Source: Sulfurimonadaceae bacterium
Lineage (GTDB): Bacteria; Campylobacterota; Campylobacteria; Campylobacterales; Sulfurimonadaceae
Assembly: GCA_028683835.1 (NCBI GenBank)
Contig: JAQUHB010000010.1
Coordinates: 17,523-81,522 of the forward strand
Reading direction: 5' to 3'
Length of the DNA: 64,000 nt
Positions 24,795 through 33,462 of the stretch are shown one piece after another. The position numbers were made by a program, and so were the translations under genes. The notes under the pieces were generated by a model, which ran no database searches, was not told the DNA's origin, and was given only the letters and a program-made list of their open reading frames with translations. The number at the start of each line of letters is the position of its first letter. Position 1 is the first letter of the stretch.

Positions 24795-24870
24795 GACCCT
24801 TTCGTCTAGTGGCCAAGGACACTATCACTTCATGGTAGGAACAGAGGTTCAAATCCTTTAGGGGTCGCCA
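24795..24870 (+). tRNA. tRNA-Glu (TTC), unusual base 33
   Basis: 76 nt with encoded CCA. Acceptor GACCCTT pairs with AGGGGTC; body closely resembles bacterial tRNA-Glu (TTCGTCTAG..., GGACAC...). The anticodon stem CTATC/GGTAG leaves loop ACTTCAT, giving anticodon TTC at 34-36 but C at position 33, which is almost always T. A32-T38 could pair and shrink the loop. Either a real oddity or a variant that works poorly. Confidence 0.85.
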
Positions 24871-24895
24871 TTATGGTGTTGTATCCTTTTTTAAA

Positions 24896-24971
24896 GGGCG
24901 TTTAGCTCAGTTGGTAGAGCGCTACCCTTACAAGGTAGATGTCACAAGTTCGAGTCTTGTAATGCCCACCA
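24896..24971 (+). tRNA. tRNA-Val (TAC), copy 2
   Basis: Exact repeat of the tRNA-Val at 24690-24765, 25 bp after the tRNA-Glu gene. With the second Asp copy it forms a duplicated Val/Asp pair in reversed order. Confidence 0.95.
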
Positions 24972-25131
24972 TTTACATTTTATTTGTACGCAAAACGAAC
25001 AAAGTCCGTTTAGCTGCGTTAACACTATGTTTTCTTCGGTAGAAAGCCAATAGCACTTACGCTATTTTTACTGAATTGAGGTTAGTATTAACGTAGTTAT
25101 TATGTAAGTCGTATACTATGAGATCCTATTA
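24972..25131 (+). other. Structured 160-bp spacer inside the tRNA operon
   Basis: Unusually long for this operon, whose other spacers are 13-29 bp. It contains an imperfect long inverted repeat (CTGCGTTAACACTA near 25012 against TAGTATTAACGTAG near 25085) and inner hairpins such as AATAGC/GCTATT. No open frame or tRNA-like fold. It may guide processing or be a relic of the duplication. Confidence 0.45.
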
Positions 25132-25208
25132 GCAGCGGTAGTTCAGTTGGTTAGAATACCTGCCTGTCACGCAGGGGGTCGCGGGTTCGAGCCCCGTCCG
25201 CTGCGCCA
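25132..25208 (+). tRNA. tRNA-Asp (GTC), copy 2
   Basis: Exact repeat of the tRNA-Asp at 24600-24676, last gene of the tRNA operon. A weak AT hairpin (TTAAATT/AATTTAA, near 25230) lies downstream. Confidence 0.95.
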
Positions 25209-25312
25209 CCACTTCTTTCTTCAAAATAAACTTAAATTTTCGAATAATTTAAAATAACAAAAGCCTTTTTTCGATAAGATATACTCTATACTTCAATAAT
25301 TACAGGTGTTCT

Positions 25313-27229
25313 ATGGATGTTAAAAAATTAAAACTTGCGACGATGTTTTCTCTTCTTTTTGCTACTGCATTCATCTCTATTTCTGCTATCTTTTACTATT
25401 ATGGTTATGTTAAACAAAAAGAGTCTTTAACTATCAATCTTAAATCACAAGCTACTTCTGTTCTAAATTTTGCAGATGTTCTCCTTGAATCAAGAAATCA
25501 AAAATTTTTCAGTAATGAATCTACTGAAACACCTCAAATCATCCAAAATGAAGTGTTTGACAAATTTACAGCACTCTCTGGTGGAAAAGTCTTTTTTAAA
25601 GAAGCTTCTAAAACTCCTACGAATGAAAAAAATAAAGCGACTCAGTATGAATCAGATCTTATAGATGCCTTTCAAAAAGACAAAAATTTAAAAGAAATAG
25701 AAAAAAATGTATTTGATGCAGATAAAGAGTATTACCTTTTATCTCGTCCTATTATTGCCGAAGATAAATGTAAAATGTGCCATCCGACTTGGACCGCTGG
25801 TAATGTTATCGCTATAGAAGATGTAAGAATTGATCTTAATGACTTTAAAACAGCCATCAAAGAAAATATTTTCTTAACGATTCTTACAGGTATTATCAAT
25901 ATTGTCATTATCCTGCTTTTAACACACTATCTTTTCAATAAATTTGTTTCATCACGTATCAACAAACTTTTAAGCGTTATACTCAGAGTAGAAAAAGGAA
26001 ACTTTATCATTCAAGATATTGTAAAAGATGAGCTTGACAATAAAGAAGATACAAAAAATGAGATAGATATGCTTTTTACACACCTCAACCAAATGGTCTC
26101 TACTTTAAAACCTGTTATAGAAAATGTTGTCAATGAAAGCAAGCACATGGCCTTTAATGCAAGTTACGGTTATGTAAAAATAGATCAAACAAATGCGCAT
26201 GTTCTTGCACAGCACAATTCTCTAAACAGCTCCAAAGAGAAGCTCCATGAGATTTTACAAGATAATAAAGTGATGCAAACAACCTTATCAAGCATGTTCA
26301 CAAGTTCAGACCATTCAAAAAAGGTTGTACAGACCAGTCAGTTAGAAGTTGCTAAAAACCTCACTCAAGGTTCAAAAGCGATAGAATCTATGGAAAATAC
26401 AACTACAACAGTTCAAGATCTCAAAATATTTTCTCAAGAGATCTCAAAAATGATGGATATTATCTCCGATATTGCTGATGAGACGAATCTTATCTCACTC
26501 AATGCTGCCATAGAAGCAGCTCGTGCTGGAGTCCATGGAAGAAGCTTTGCAGTTGTTGCTGACAAAATACGAGAACTTGCGGAAGTATCACAAAAAAATG
26601 CAGATGACATAGGACAAGTCTTAAAGAAAATTGATAATCAAATAGACAATGTCACAAAAAGTGCTTTAACTTCTAAAACAAGTGTGACTTCGCTCGTTGA
26701 GAGCTCAACAATTATCGATCAAAATTTTGAAGAGATCAAAAATAGCTTTGATCTTATCTCAAAATATTTAGTAGAATTTAATAGACAATTCAATGAAGAA
26801 TCTGTGATGCTTCATCACATGGAAAAAGAGCTAGAGCATGTTGAAGAAGCAAGTAAAGTACTTGTAAAAAATGCCGACGATTCTAAAATTATTATGAAAG
26901 ATACAGCAGATAAGAGTGCTTCGTTAAAATCTTTGGCAGATGGATTTGAAGTAGTTTTAAACAATAGAGCCGCAAAACGAAGTGTTATTACACCGCCGTT
27001 ACAAGCACAAGATGAACATAAAAACCTTGTTTATATCTTTGATTACTCAGAAAATGGAGTTTCATTTTATGATGCAACAACTGATATACTCAAAAGAAAA
27101 ATCGGTGAGAGACTCACTCTTAGGCCAAGAGAAGTACTTGACAATAAGTCTGAGCTAAGATGTGAAATCATGCATGTAAGCCAAGAGGTTCTTGATGGGA
27201 TTTACTTTTATGGCGCAAGATTGATCTAG
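25313..27229 (+). CDS. Methyl-accepting chemotaxis protein with periplasmic haem c domain
   Basis: 638 aa. TM1 at about 10-30, a periplasmic region of about 155 residues with a covalent haem motif 'CKMCH' (153-157) in a DUF3365/Tll0287-like context ('YLLSRPIIAEDKCKMCHP'), TM2 at about 187-207, then a cytoplasmic signalling domain with the hairpin tip 'NLISLNAAIEAARAGVHGRSFAVVADKIRELAE'-type sequence near residue 395. The last ~70 residues ('FDYSENGVSFYD') resemble a PilZ-like fold. It probably senses redox state or a gas such as O2 or NO and feeds the chemotaxis kinase. AGGTG precedes the ATG. Stands alone after the tRNA operon. Confidence 0.85.
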   Translation: MDVKKLKLATMFSLLFATAFISISAIFYYYGYVKQKESLTINLKSQATSVLNFADVLLESRNQKFFSNESTETPQIIQNEVFDKFTALSGGKVFFKEASKTPTNEKNKATQYESDLIDAFQKDKNLKEIEKNVFDADKEYYLLSRPIIAEDKCKMCHPTWTAGNVIAIEDVRIDLNDFKTAIKENIFLTILTGIINIVIILLLTHYLFNKFVSSRINKLLSVILRVEKGNFIIQDIVKDELDNKEDTKNEIDMLFTHLNQMVSTLKPVIENVVNESKHMAFNASYGYVKIDQTNAHVLAQHNSLNSSKEKLHEILQDNKVMQTTLSSMFTSSDHSKKVVQTSQLEVAKNLTQGSKAIESMENTTTTVQDLKIFSQEISKMMDIISDIADETNLISLNAAIEAARAGVHGRSFAVVADKIRELAEVSQKNADDIGQVLKKIDNQIDNVTKSALTSKTSVTSLVESSTIIDQNFEEIKNSFDLISKYLVEFNRQFNEESVMLHHMEKELEHVEEASKVLVKNADDSKIIMKDTADKSASLKSLADGFEVVLNNRAAKRSVITPPLQAQDEHKNLVYIFDYSENGVSFYDATTDILKRKIGERLTLRPREVLDNKSELRCEIMHVSQEVLDGIYFYGARLI

Positions 27230-27336
27230 TCCCATGAAGATTTTTATTTTTCTAGCGGGGTCTGAAAGAGTAGAACGATATGTCTAAAGTTAAATCTATT
27301 GTAATCGTCGAGATATCATTAAAAAATGGGTAAGTT

Positions 27337-27882
27337 ATGTTTACATTTTTAAACAAATTATTTAAAAAAAAGGAAGAAGTAACCACTAGCTTTCCTTTAA
27401 ATATTGAAAAACTCTTGAAAAAATGTAAAACTTTACCTGATTATATTAAGCTCTTAGAACTGACTGTCGACACTTGTTATGAACTATTTGAAAATCAATT
27501 TGTTTATCAAAATAAACATAAAGTATCTATTGTAGTTGCTATTATCTTTGCAAAATTTAGCCAAACAGAGATCTTTAACAAAGAAGAAGAGCAACTTCAT
27601 TTTAATCTTATATTTATCATTTTAAATAGACTTGAAATTGCAAGTGATAATATGCAGTTTAAAGAGTTTCAAAGCGCTATGATATATATTGATGATGCTC
27701 TTGCTGAAGTAAATATCAACGATCATAATGCAAATTTTTTCATCTCTAACGCATATGCCAGCTATCTGTATCCATATACAGATCTTTATAAACTAACTCG
27801 AGAAGCACTCTTGATCAATGACTTTTTTACACCTATACAGATCTTAGCAGAAAACCAAAAAAAGTTTTTTTCAAAATACTGA
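27337..27882 (+). CDS. Uncharacterised 181-aa cytoplasmic protein
   Basis: No family recognised. A basic amphipathic start (MFTFLNKLFKKKEE) is followed by a mostly helical, Phe/Tyr/Leu-rich protein without signal peptide or membrane helix. It follows the haem chemoreceptor gene by about 110 bp on the same strand and could be its functional partner, though no promoter or overlap supports this. The ribosome site is weak (GGGTAAG). Confidence 0.6.
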   Translation: MFTFLNKLFKKKEEVTTSFPLNIEKLLKKCKTLPDYIKLLELTVDTCYELFENQFVYQNKHKVSIVVAIIFAKFSQTEIFNKEEEQLHFNLIFIILNRLEIASDNMQFKEFQSAMIYIDDALAEVNINDHNANFFISNAYASYLYPYTDLYKLTREALLINDFFTPIQILAENQKKFFSKY

Positions 27883-27923
27883 TACTTTAAATTTTTCACT
27901 CTTTTATATTGAGTTACAGCTAG

Positions 27924-29690
27924 TTAGATCAACTGATTTTTTAAAAACTCCATATAGTGTCCCTCTTCAAGTTGTAACTCTTCATGTGTTCCGCTTTGGA
28001 CTATCTTCCCGCCATCAAGCACATATATCTTATCTGCATTTTTAACGGTGCTTAGGCGATGTGCAATAGTGATGACAGTTTTTTCTTCTAAAAGCGGTGT
28101 AATAGCCGTATAAAGCTTTGCTTCTGTATGAACATCAAGCGCTGAAGTGGATTCATCAAAGATCACAATGCTCGGATCTGAAAGTATCATCCTTGCAATA
28201 CTTATACGCTGTCTTTGTCCGCCTGAAAGACGGATACCGTGATGGCCGACTATGGTATCAAGTCCCAAAGGCATAGTATCTACCATATCTTTTAACTGCG
28301 CGATAGAGAGTGCTCTAAATATCTCTTCATCACTTATCTCTTCGCCCATCGTGATATTAAAACGTAAAGTGGAATTAAAAAGTATCGGCATCTGCAACAC
28401 TAAAAATACTTTCTTCCTTAAAGAGCTTTTATCAAGTTCTTCAACTCTTATACCGTTACAAGTAAAGCTACCAGCATCTTTTTCATAGAATCCTGATATC
28501 ACTTGAGCCAGAGTTGTCTTTCCGCTTCCACTCGCACCGATAAGCGCTATTTTAGAACCTGATGGAATATCAAAAGAGATATCTTCGAGAATTTTTTTAT
28601 CTGCATTGTATGAAAATCCAAGATTTTTAAGAGAGATATCTACATGCAGACCATCAAGTTTTTTGTCTGAACTTGCTTCTGTTTTAAGAGAAAGAATTTT
28701 ATTGAGACGTTTTATCGCCGCCATCGCTGACGCATACGAGTATTGCATCGACAAAATATCTTGCACAGGCGTCATAATAAACCATATATAGCCAAACATT
28801 GCAAACATCATCCCGATACTGAGATTACTATATGCCACAAGTAAAAGTCCACTCGCGCGTAAAAGTTCAAAAACAATCAAAAATATCGTGTATGAAAATC
28901 GCTCATACGCGACACTTTTATAGCCATACGCATTGGAAGTTTTTTGAATATTATTTGCCAAAATGACAGCTTTAGAGAAAAAATAGTTCTCTTTATTACT
29001 CGCTTTTATCTGCCCGTAAAGTTCTAAAGTCTCGCCAACACTCTCTTGAAACTTCTCTATTGATTCATTTTCATCTTTTTTTAGCTCCCCAACACTCTTG
29101 GACATCTTTTTACTCACAAGCATGATAAGCGGCTGGATAACAAGAATCATAAGACCCAAAATAGGATTAATCGTAATCATTACAACACCCACAGCTATAA
29201 GTGTTAATACAGAGGAAACAAATTTACTGACACTTGTGATAATAAAACTATCCAACGTGTTCACATCAGTGATCAGATTGGCTGTGATTGCTCCACTTCC
29301 GAGTGTTTCATACTCATTCATAGACGCGATTTTAAGATGATCTATAAGTCGTTTGCGTATCATAAACGTAACATATTTGGATATTTTTGTAAATATCTTT
29401 GTGATGACAATGCCTAGTACAAAATAGATAAGCCGTAAAAAGATCACAGCCAAAGTAACAAGTCCGATGTAGTAAAACGCACTTCCGCTGCCGAAGAGCC
29501 ACTCTATCGTATGCACGATATAAGAAGGTTTGTGAAGTAAAACCTCATCAACCATTATGGGAAGCATAAGAGGGATAGGTACGCTGATAAGTATGACAAT
29601 AACAGTAATAATCTGCCCGTAGATAAGAGCAGATTTTTTATGCAACATGAGTTTAAAAATGGATTTAAGAGTTATGGGTTCATTATTCAT
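27924..29690 (-). CDS. ABC exporter, fused permease and ATPase (MsbA-like)
   Basis: 588 aa. Six transmembrane helices in residues 20-310, then a nucleotide-binding domain: Walker A 'GASGSGKTT' (near 380), signature 'LSGGQRQRISIARMI' (near 485), Walker B 'IVIFDESTSALD' and H-loop 'IAHRLSTV'. A half-transporter that would work as a homodimer in the inner membrane, exporting lipids or drugs; the substrate is not readable from sequence. Divergent from the Nudix gene. Confidence 0.92.
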   Translation of the reverse strand: MNNEPITLKSIFKLMLHKKSALIYGQIITVIVILISVPIPLMLPIMVDEVLLHKPSYIVHTIEWLFGSGSAFYYIGLVTLAVIFLRLIYFVLGIVITKIFTKISKYVTFMIRKRLIDHLKIASMNEYETLGSGAITANLITDVNTLDSFIITSVSKFVSSVLTLIAVGVVMITINPILGLMILVIQPLIMLVSKKMSKSVGELKKDENESIEKFQESVGETLELYGQIKASNKENYFFSKAVILANNIQKTSNAYGYKSVAYERFSYTIFLIVFELLRASGLLLVAYSNLSIGMMFAMFGYIWFIMTPVQDILSMQYSYASAMAAIKRLNKILSLKTEASSDKKLDGLHVDISLKNLGFSYNADKKILEDISFDIPSGSKIALIGASGSGKTTLAQVISGFYEKDAGSFTCNGIRVEELDKSSLRKKVFLVLQMPILFNSTLRFNITMGEEISDEEIFRALSIAQLKDMVDTMPLGLDTIVGHHGIRLSGGQRQRISIARMILSDPSIVIFDESTSALDVHTEAKLYTAITPLLEEKTVITIAHRLSTVKNADKIYVLDGGKIVQSGTHEELQLEEGHYMEFLKNQLI

Positions 29691-29764
29691 GACGCAATTA
29701 TAACCCTTCCATGTAAAATCTGCTTCTTTAGTGTAAAATTAGAGAAACAATTTAAAAGAGTATT

Positions 29765-30343
29765 ATGCAAAGAGTCGAATTTGGTGATCACTACAGAAAC
29801 AAAAAAAACGCCGTTTTTTTAGCTATTTATGTTGATAAAATCTCTCCTTGGAAATATTTTGATGACGATATCAAACATATGATATGCCCTGCACTCATCA
29901 TGATAGACAGATGGGATGGACGCATGGGATTTCCCGGTGGAACTGTAAATAAAGATGAAGAGCTTTTGGATGCATTAGTGAGAGAAGTCAAAGAGGAGAT
30001 CGGCATCACCGTAAAGCCTGATAAAGTTCGTCCTATCACGACACATGTAGGAAAAATCGTCACACATCTTTATGCGCTAGAGGTTTTAGAGATAGAGTTT
30101 TTACATATCTATTATCATATCCTCAACAATTTCTCGCGCTCTATTTTACTGCATGCGTATGAAGAAGGAGACACATCTCATTTTATGTCTGAGATCACGG
30201 GGATAAAAATCGTTCCTATATTTGAGCATAAAAAGAAAGGGATCAACCTCTTTTTGCAAAACTCTTTTGCAGGTTCTGCCAAAGATGAGATATTAATTAT
30301 GCTCAGCGAGATTTTTAAAATGGATATAGAAAAACTGAAATAA
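29765..30343 (+). CDS. Nudix hydrolase, NUDT16-like
   Basis: 192 aa. The Nudix box is complete: 'GGTVNKDEELLDALVREVKEEIG' matches GX5EX7REUXEEXGU. The region before it, 'MICPALIMIDRWDGRMGFPGG', and the later 'HLYALEVLEIEF' are like the NUDT16/U8-decapping branch, which acts on nucleoside diphosphate-linked substrates; the actual substrate is unknown. AAGAG precedes the ATG. Its 3' end overlaps the convergent DUF808 gene by about 50 bp. Confidence 0.85.
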   Translation: MQRVEFGDHYRNKKNAVFLAIYVDKISPWKYFDDDIKHMICPALIMIDRWDGRMGFPGGTVNKDEELLDALVREVKEEIGITVKPDKVRPITTHVGKIVTHLYALEVLEIEFLHIYYHILNNFSRSILLHAYEEGDTSHFMSEITGIKIVPIFEHKKKGINLFLQNSFAGSAKDEILIMLSEIFKMDIEKLK

Positions 30344-31168
30344 TCTCACAACCATAATAATAACAATCCCTATCACAAATCCTACAAGTATCTCATTTAT
30401 GATACTTGGAATATTTTCTATAAAATAGGGATGTAGAAATTCCAGATGATGTGCGAGAATTCCTCCTCCGACCATGATCATCGCAAAAGTTCCCACTACA
30501 CCTAAAATATGGATCACTTTTGGCATAGCCCTTATAAAGAATGTACCGACTTTATCATACTTTTTATCCAAAAGCCAAAAACCTACATTATCCATCCTTA
30601 CTATCACGGCTACGAAGCCATATACCCCAAAAGTAGCTAAAACTGCCACAAAAGCAGTAGAGATCACTTGCACAACAAATGGCTCTTTTATTACAGTTCC
30701 CAATGCGATAACGACGATCTCAATGGAAAGAATAAAGTCCGTAAAAATAGCTGATTTTATCTTCTCTTTTTCCAAGTCTAAGATATTTTCCACCGTTGAA
30801 TTTAACAGTTCCTCATTTTTTGCTTCGTTTTTTTTATGAAACAGATATTCCTCTATCTTCTCTGTTCCCTCATAAAGTAGATAGATCCCGCCAAGCATTA
30901 AGATATATGTGATCAAACTCGGTGCAAAAGCACTTAAAACAAACGCTATAGGCAAAATAATCGCTTTATTTTTCAAAGATCCTTTTGTGATTGCCCAAAG
31001 AACTGCAAGTTCTCGAGATTGATCATATCCGCTCGCTTTCTCGGCACTTACAGCCAGATCATCTCCAAGAACTGCTGTTGTTTTTTGTGTGGCTATCTTA
31101 CTTGCAACGCCCACATCATCAGCGAGCATCGCTATATCATCTAAAAGTGCAAAGATTCCTGCTGCCAT
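30293..31168 (-). CDS. DUF808 (YedI-like) inner-membrane protein
   Basis: 291 aa with the family-specific start 'MAAGIFALLDDIAMLADDVGVASKIATQKTTAVLGDDLAV' in part, and several membrane helices ('AIILPIAFVLSAFAPSLITYILM', 'IILSIEIVVIALGTVI'-type, 'IINEILVGFVIGIVIIMVV'). Length matches YedI of E. coli (about 300 aa). Function of the family is not established. Converges with and overlaps the Nudix gene. Confidence 0.9.
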   Translation of the reverse strand: MAAGIFALLDDIAMLADDVGVASKIATQKTTAVLGDDLAVSAEKASGYDQSRELAVLWAITKGSLKNKAIILPIAFVLSAFAPSLITYILMLGGIYLLYEGTEKIEEYLFHKKNEAKNEELLNSTVENILDLEKEKIKSAIFTDFILSIEIVVIALGTVIKEPFVVQVISTAFVAVLATFGVYGFVAVIVRMDNVGFWLLDKKYDKVGTFFIRAMPKVIHILGVVGTFAMIMVGGGILAHHLEFLHPYFIENIPSIINEILVGFVIGIVIIMVVRLFQFFYIHFKNLAEHN

Positions 31169-31241
31169 TTATATCATCCCTTTTTTGTTGCGTAAATTAT
31201 GCGCATAATAGAGTTAAAACAAGATGAAATTCAACTTCCGA

Positions 31242-31328
31242 CTGCTATAACAAACTGATGTTTCTGTTGATTCAAGTGCTAGCGGGTTTGAAGCACTTCG
31301 TCAATTTGTTGCAGAACTCTCATAGCAG
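31242..31328. repeat. Long imperfect intergenic palindrome, attC-like
   Basis: Nested arms: CTGCTAT/ATAGCAG (outer), AACAAACTGA/TCAATTTGTT (9 of 10 pair) and AAGTGCT/AGCACTT (inner), about 87 bp in all, between the DUF808 start and the metallophosphoesterase stop. The TAACAAA...TTTGTTG frame resembles a single integron attC; it may instead be a transcript-end structure. No gene is associated with it. Confidence 0.4.
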
Positions 31329-31335
31329 AAATTGT

Positions 31336-32448
31336 TCACACAAGCGTTATCTCTGTTATCTCAGAGCTTGCACCTAAACGCATTGGCGGTCCCCAATATC
31401 CTGTTCCTCTGTTAACATAGATCTGAAGAGCAGCAGTATGCTGATGCAGTCCACTGATATAAGGCTGTGAAAGTCTGACCAAAAAGCGAAACGGATAGAT
31501 CTGTCCGCCATGTGTATGTCCGCTTAACATCAAATCCACACCCTCCCCTACTTCTTCGATAAACTTTGGCTGATGCGCAAGTAAAATAGTCGGTGCATCT
31601 TGTTTATTTTCAAGGGCTTTTTGAAGATCTGGCATATAAGCACCCATCCTATAACCAAACAGGTCATTTACTCCGGCGAGATTAAACCCCTCGCCTTTTC
31701 GCCCTATATAAACGTTTTCATTTTCTAAGACTCTGATGCCACGCGCTTTGACATTTTCTATAATTTTTGCAATACCATGAAAATACTCGTGATTTCCTAC
31801 GATATAATAGACTCCGTAAACTGATTTAAGAGATTTAAGCTCATCAAGAATCGCTTGTGCATTCTCAATCTTTATATCCACAAGATCACCCGTGATGACA
31901 ATGAGATCAGGAGAAAGAGCATTCACTTTTTCTACTACACTTTTGATAAAACTTTTTCCTACAAGCCCGCCGATATGCAAGTCACTGATTTGAACTATTT
32001 TATAAGGGTGTTTAAGCTCTTTTATCTTCACATCTACTTTCTCTATCACTAGAGTTCTAGCTTCCGCCATCGCTCTAGCACTCAAAACAAATGCAAGGCC
32101 TAAAGAGGAGATATCAAGAGACTTTTTAAAAAATGCCCGTCTTGAATTAGAAAGGGGCAGTTTCAAGAGAATAACACGTGAAAAGTCATACACAAGTGCA
32201 GTACAAAAAAGTAAAAAAACGATACCGATGGGAACTGAAAAGAGAAAGTAAAGCCAGTTTGGAGTGTTTACAAAATAGCGTGCAAACATATAACCGATAA
32301 TCCCTAGATAGTTTATTACTAAAAATATATTGAGAAGATGTTTGATATTTTTTCTTGCATCAAGCTTTAAAATCAGCCTTTTGTAGATGTAAAAATTGAT
32401 AAGAGCAAAAACCGATAAGAAGACCAAACTAAAATATATAAGATTCAT
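31336..32448 (-). CDS. Membrane-anchored metallophosphoesterase (YkuE/YaeI-like)
   Basis: 370 aa. Three to four N-terminal hydrophobic helices (residues 1-95 and around 115) anchor a calcineurin-like phosphoesterase domain with all metal-binding motifs: 'DLHIG' (156-160), 'ITGDLVD', 'GNHEY' and 'GHTHGGQ'. Related proteins are dinuclear-metal phosphoesterases linked to envelope lipid metabolism; the substrate here is not known. No ribosome site is evident at the ATG. Confidence 0.88.
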   Translation of the reverse strand: MNLIYFSLVFLSVFALINFYIYKRLILKLDARKNIKHLLNIFLVINYLGIIGYMFARYFVNTPNWLYFLFSVPIGIVFLLFCTALVYDFSRVILLKLPLSNSRRAFFKKSLDISSLGLAFVLSARAMAEARTLVIEKVDVKIKELKHPYKIVQISDLHIGGLVGKSFIKSVVEKVNALSPDLIVITGDLVDIKIENAQAILDELKSLKSVYGVYYIVGNHEYFHGIAKIIENVKARGIRVLENENVYIGRKGEGFNLAGVNDLFGYRMGAYMPDLQKALENKQDAPTILLAHQPKFIEEVGEGVDLMLSGHTHGGQIYPFRFLVRLSQPYISGLHQHTAALQIYVNRGTGYWGPPMRLGASSEITEITLV

Positions 32449-32529
32449 AAAGCGGATTATAGCAATAAATAAAAAATAGATTTATCTAAATTTGATACAA
32501 TGACTCCTATCTTACATGTAAGGCTTAAA

Positions 32530-33453
32530 ATGAATTTCCAACAGATACTTTTAGAAATACAGGAGGAGATAAAACCCTTTTTAAAAGAGGGAAAAGTCGC
32601 CGACTACATTCCGGCTCTCAGCCGTGTCAATCCAGACCAATTTGCCATGAGCATCACACTTTTTGATGGAACTTCATATCATATAGGGTGTAGTAAGGAT
32701 AAGTTTTCGATCCAAAGTATCTCAAAAGTGTTCACCTTCACAAAAGCGATCAACATCTATAGTAAAACACTCTACACAAGAGTAGGTAAAGAGCCCTCGG
32801 GTAATCCTTTTAACTCTTTAGTGCAGCTTGAATATGAACATGGAAAACCAAGAAATCCTTTCATAAATGCCGGTGCTATCGTCATCACAGACACACTGAT
32901 CTCGCACTATCAAAACAGTACAGATACTTTTGATAAGATTTTAGATTTTATAAGAGCGATTTCAGATGATCAAACCATCACATATGATCAAGAAGTGTGC
33001 GATTCTGAATATGAACACGGGTTTAGAAATCTCGCCCTTGCAAATCTCATGAAGAGTTTTAATAATCTTGAAAATGATGTGCATGACGTAGTCAAGACTT
33101 ATTTTAAACACTGTTCTATCGCTATGAGTACAAAAGAGCTCTCTCGTGCCATGCTCTTTTTGGCAAATCATGGTGTAGATCCGATCTCTAATCATGAGTT
33201 TGTAACAGTTAATCAGGCAAAAAGGGTCAATGCACTTATGCTTACATGTGGACATTATGATGCTTCTGGAGAGTTTGCATTTCATGTTGGATTGCCAGCA
33301 AAAAGCGGTGTGGGAGGCGGAATAGTCGCAGTTGTTCCAAAAGTGATGAGCATCGCGGTGTTTTCACCGCGTTTAAACTCTTGGGGCAATTCTCACGCTG
33401 GGACAAAAGCGCTTGAGATGTTTACCCAAAAAACGGGGCTCTCTATTTTTTAA
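32530..33453 (+). CDS. glsA: Glutaminase
   Basis: Hydrolyses glutamine to glutamate and ammonia. 307 aa, matching bacterial glutaminase A (about 308 aa). The serine-dependent active site is visible: 'FSIQSISKVFTF' (SxxK), 'NAGAIVITD', 'YEHGFRNLALANLM', 'KSGVGGGIVAVVPK'. The ORF track starts at 32500, but the ATG at 32530 has TAAGG ahead of it and gives the family's usual length. A TTACATGTAA palindrome overlaps the 5' leader. Confidence 0.93.
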   Translation: MNFQQILLEIQEEIKPFLKEGKVADYIPALSRVNPDQFAMSITLFDGTSYHIGCSKDKFSIQSISKVFTFTKAINIYSKTLYTRVGKEPSGNPFNSLVQLEYEHGKPRNPFINAGAIVITDTLISHYQNSTDTFDKILDFIRAISDDQTITYDQEVCDSEYEHGFRNLALANLMKSFNNLENDVHDVVKTYFKHCSIAMSTKELSRAMLFLANHGVDPISNHEFVTVNQAKRVNALMLTCGHYDASGEFAFHVGLPAKSGVGGGIVAVVPKVMSIAVFSPRLNSWGNSHAGTKALEMFTQKTGLSIF

Positions 33454-33462
33454 GAGAGCTTT

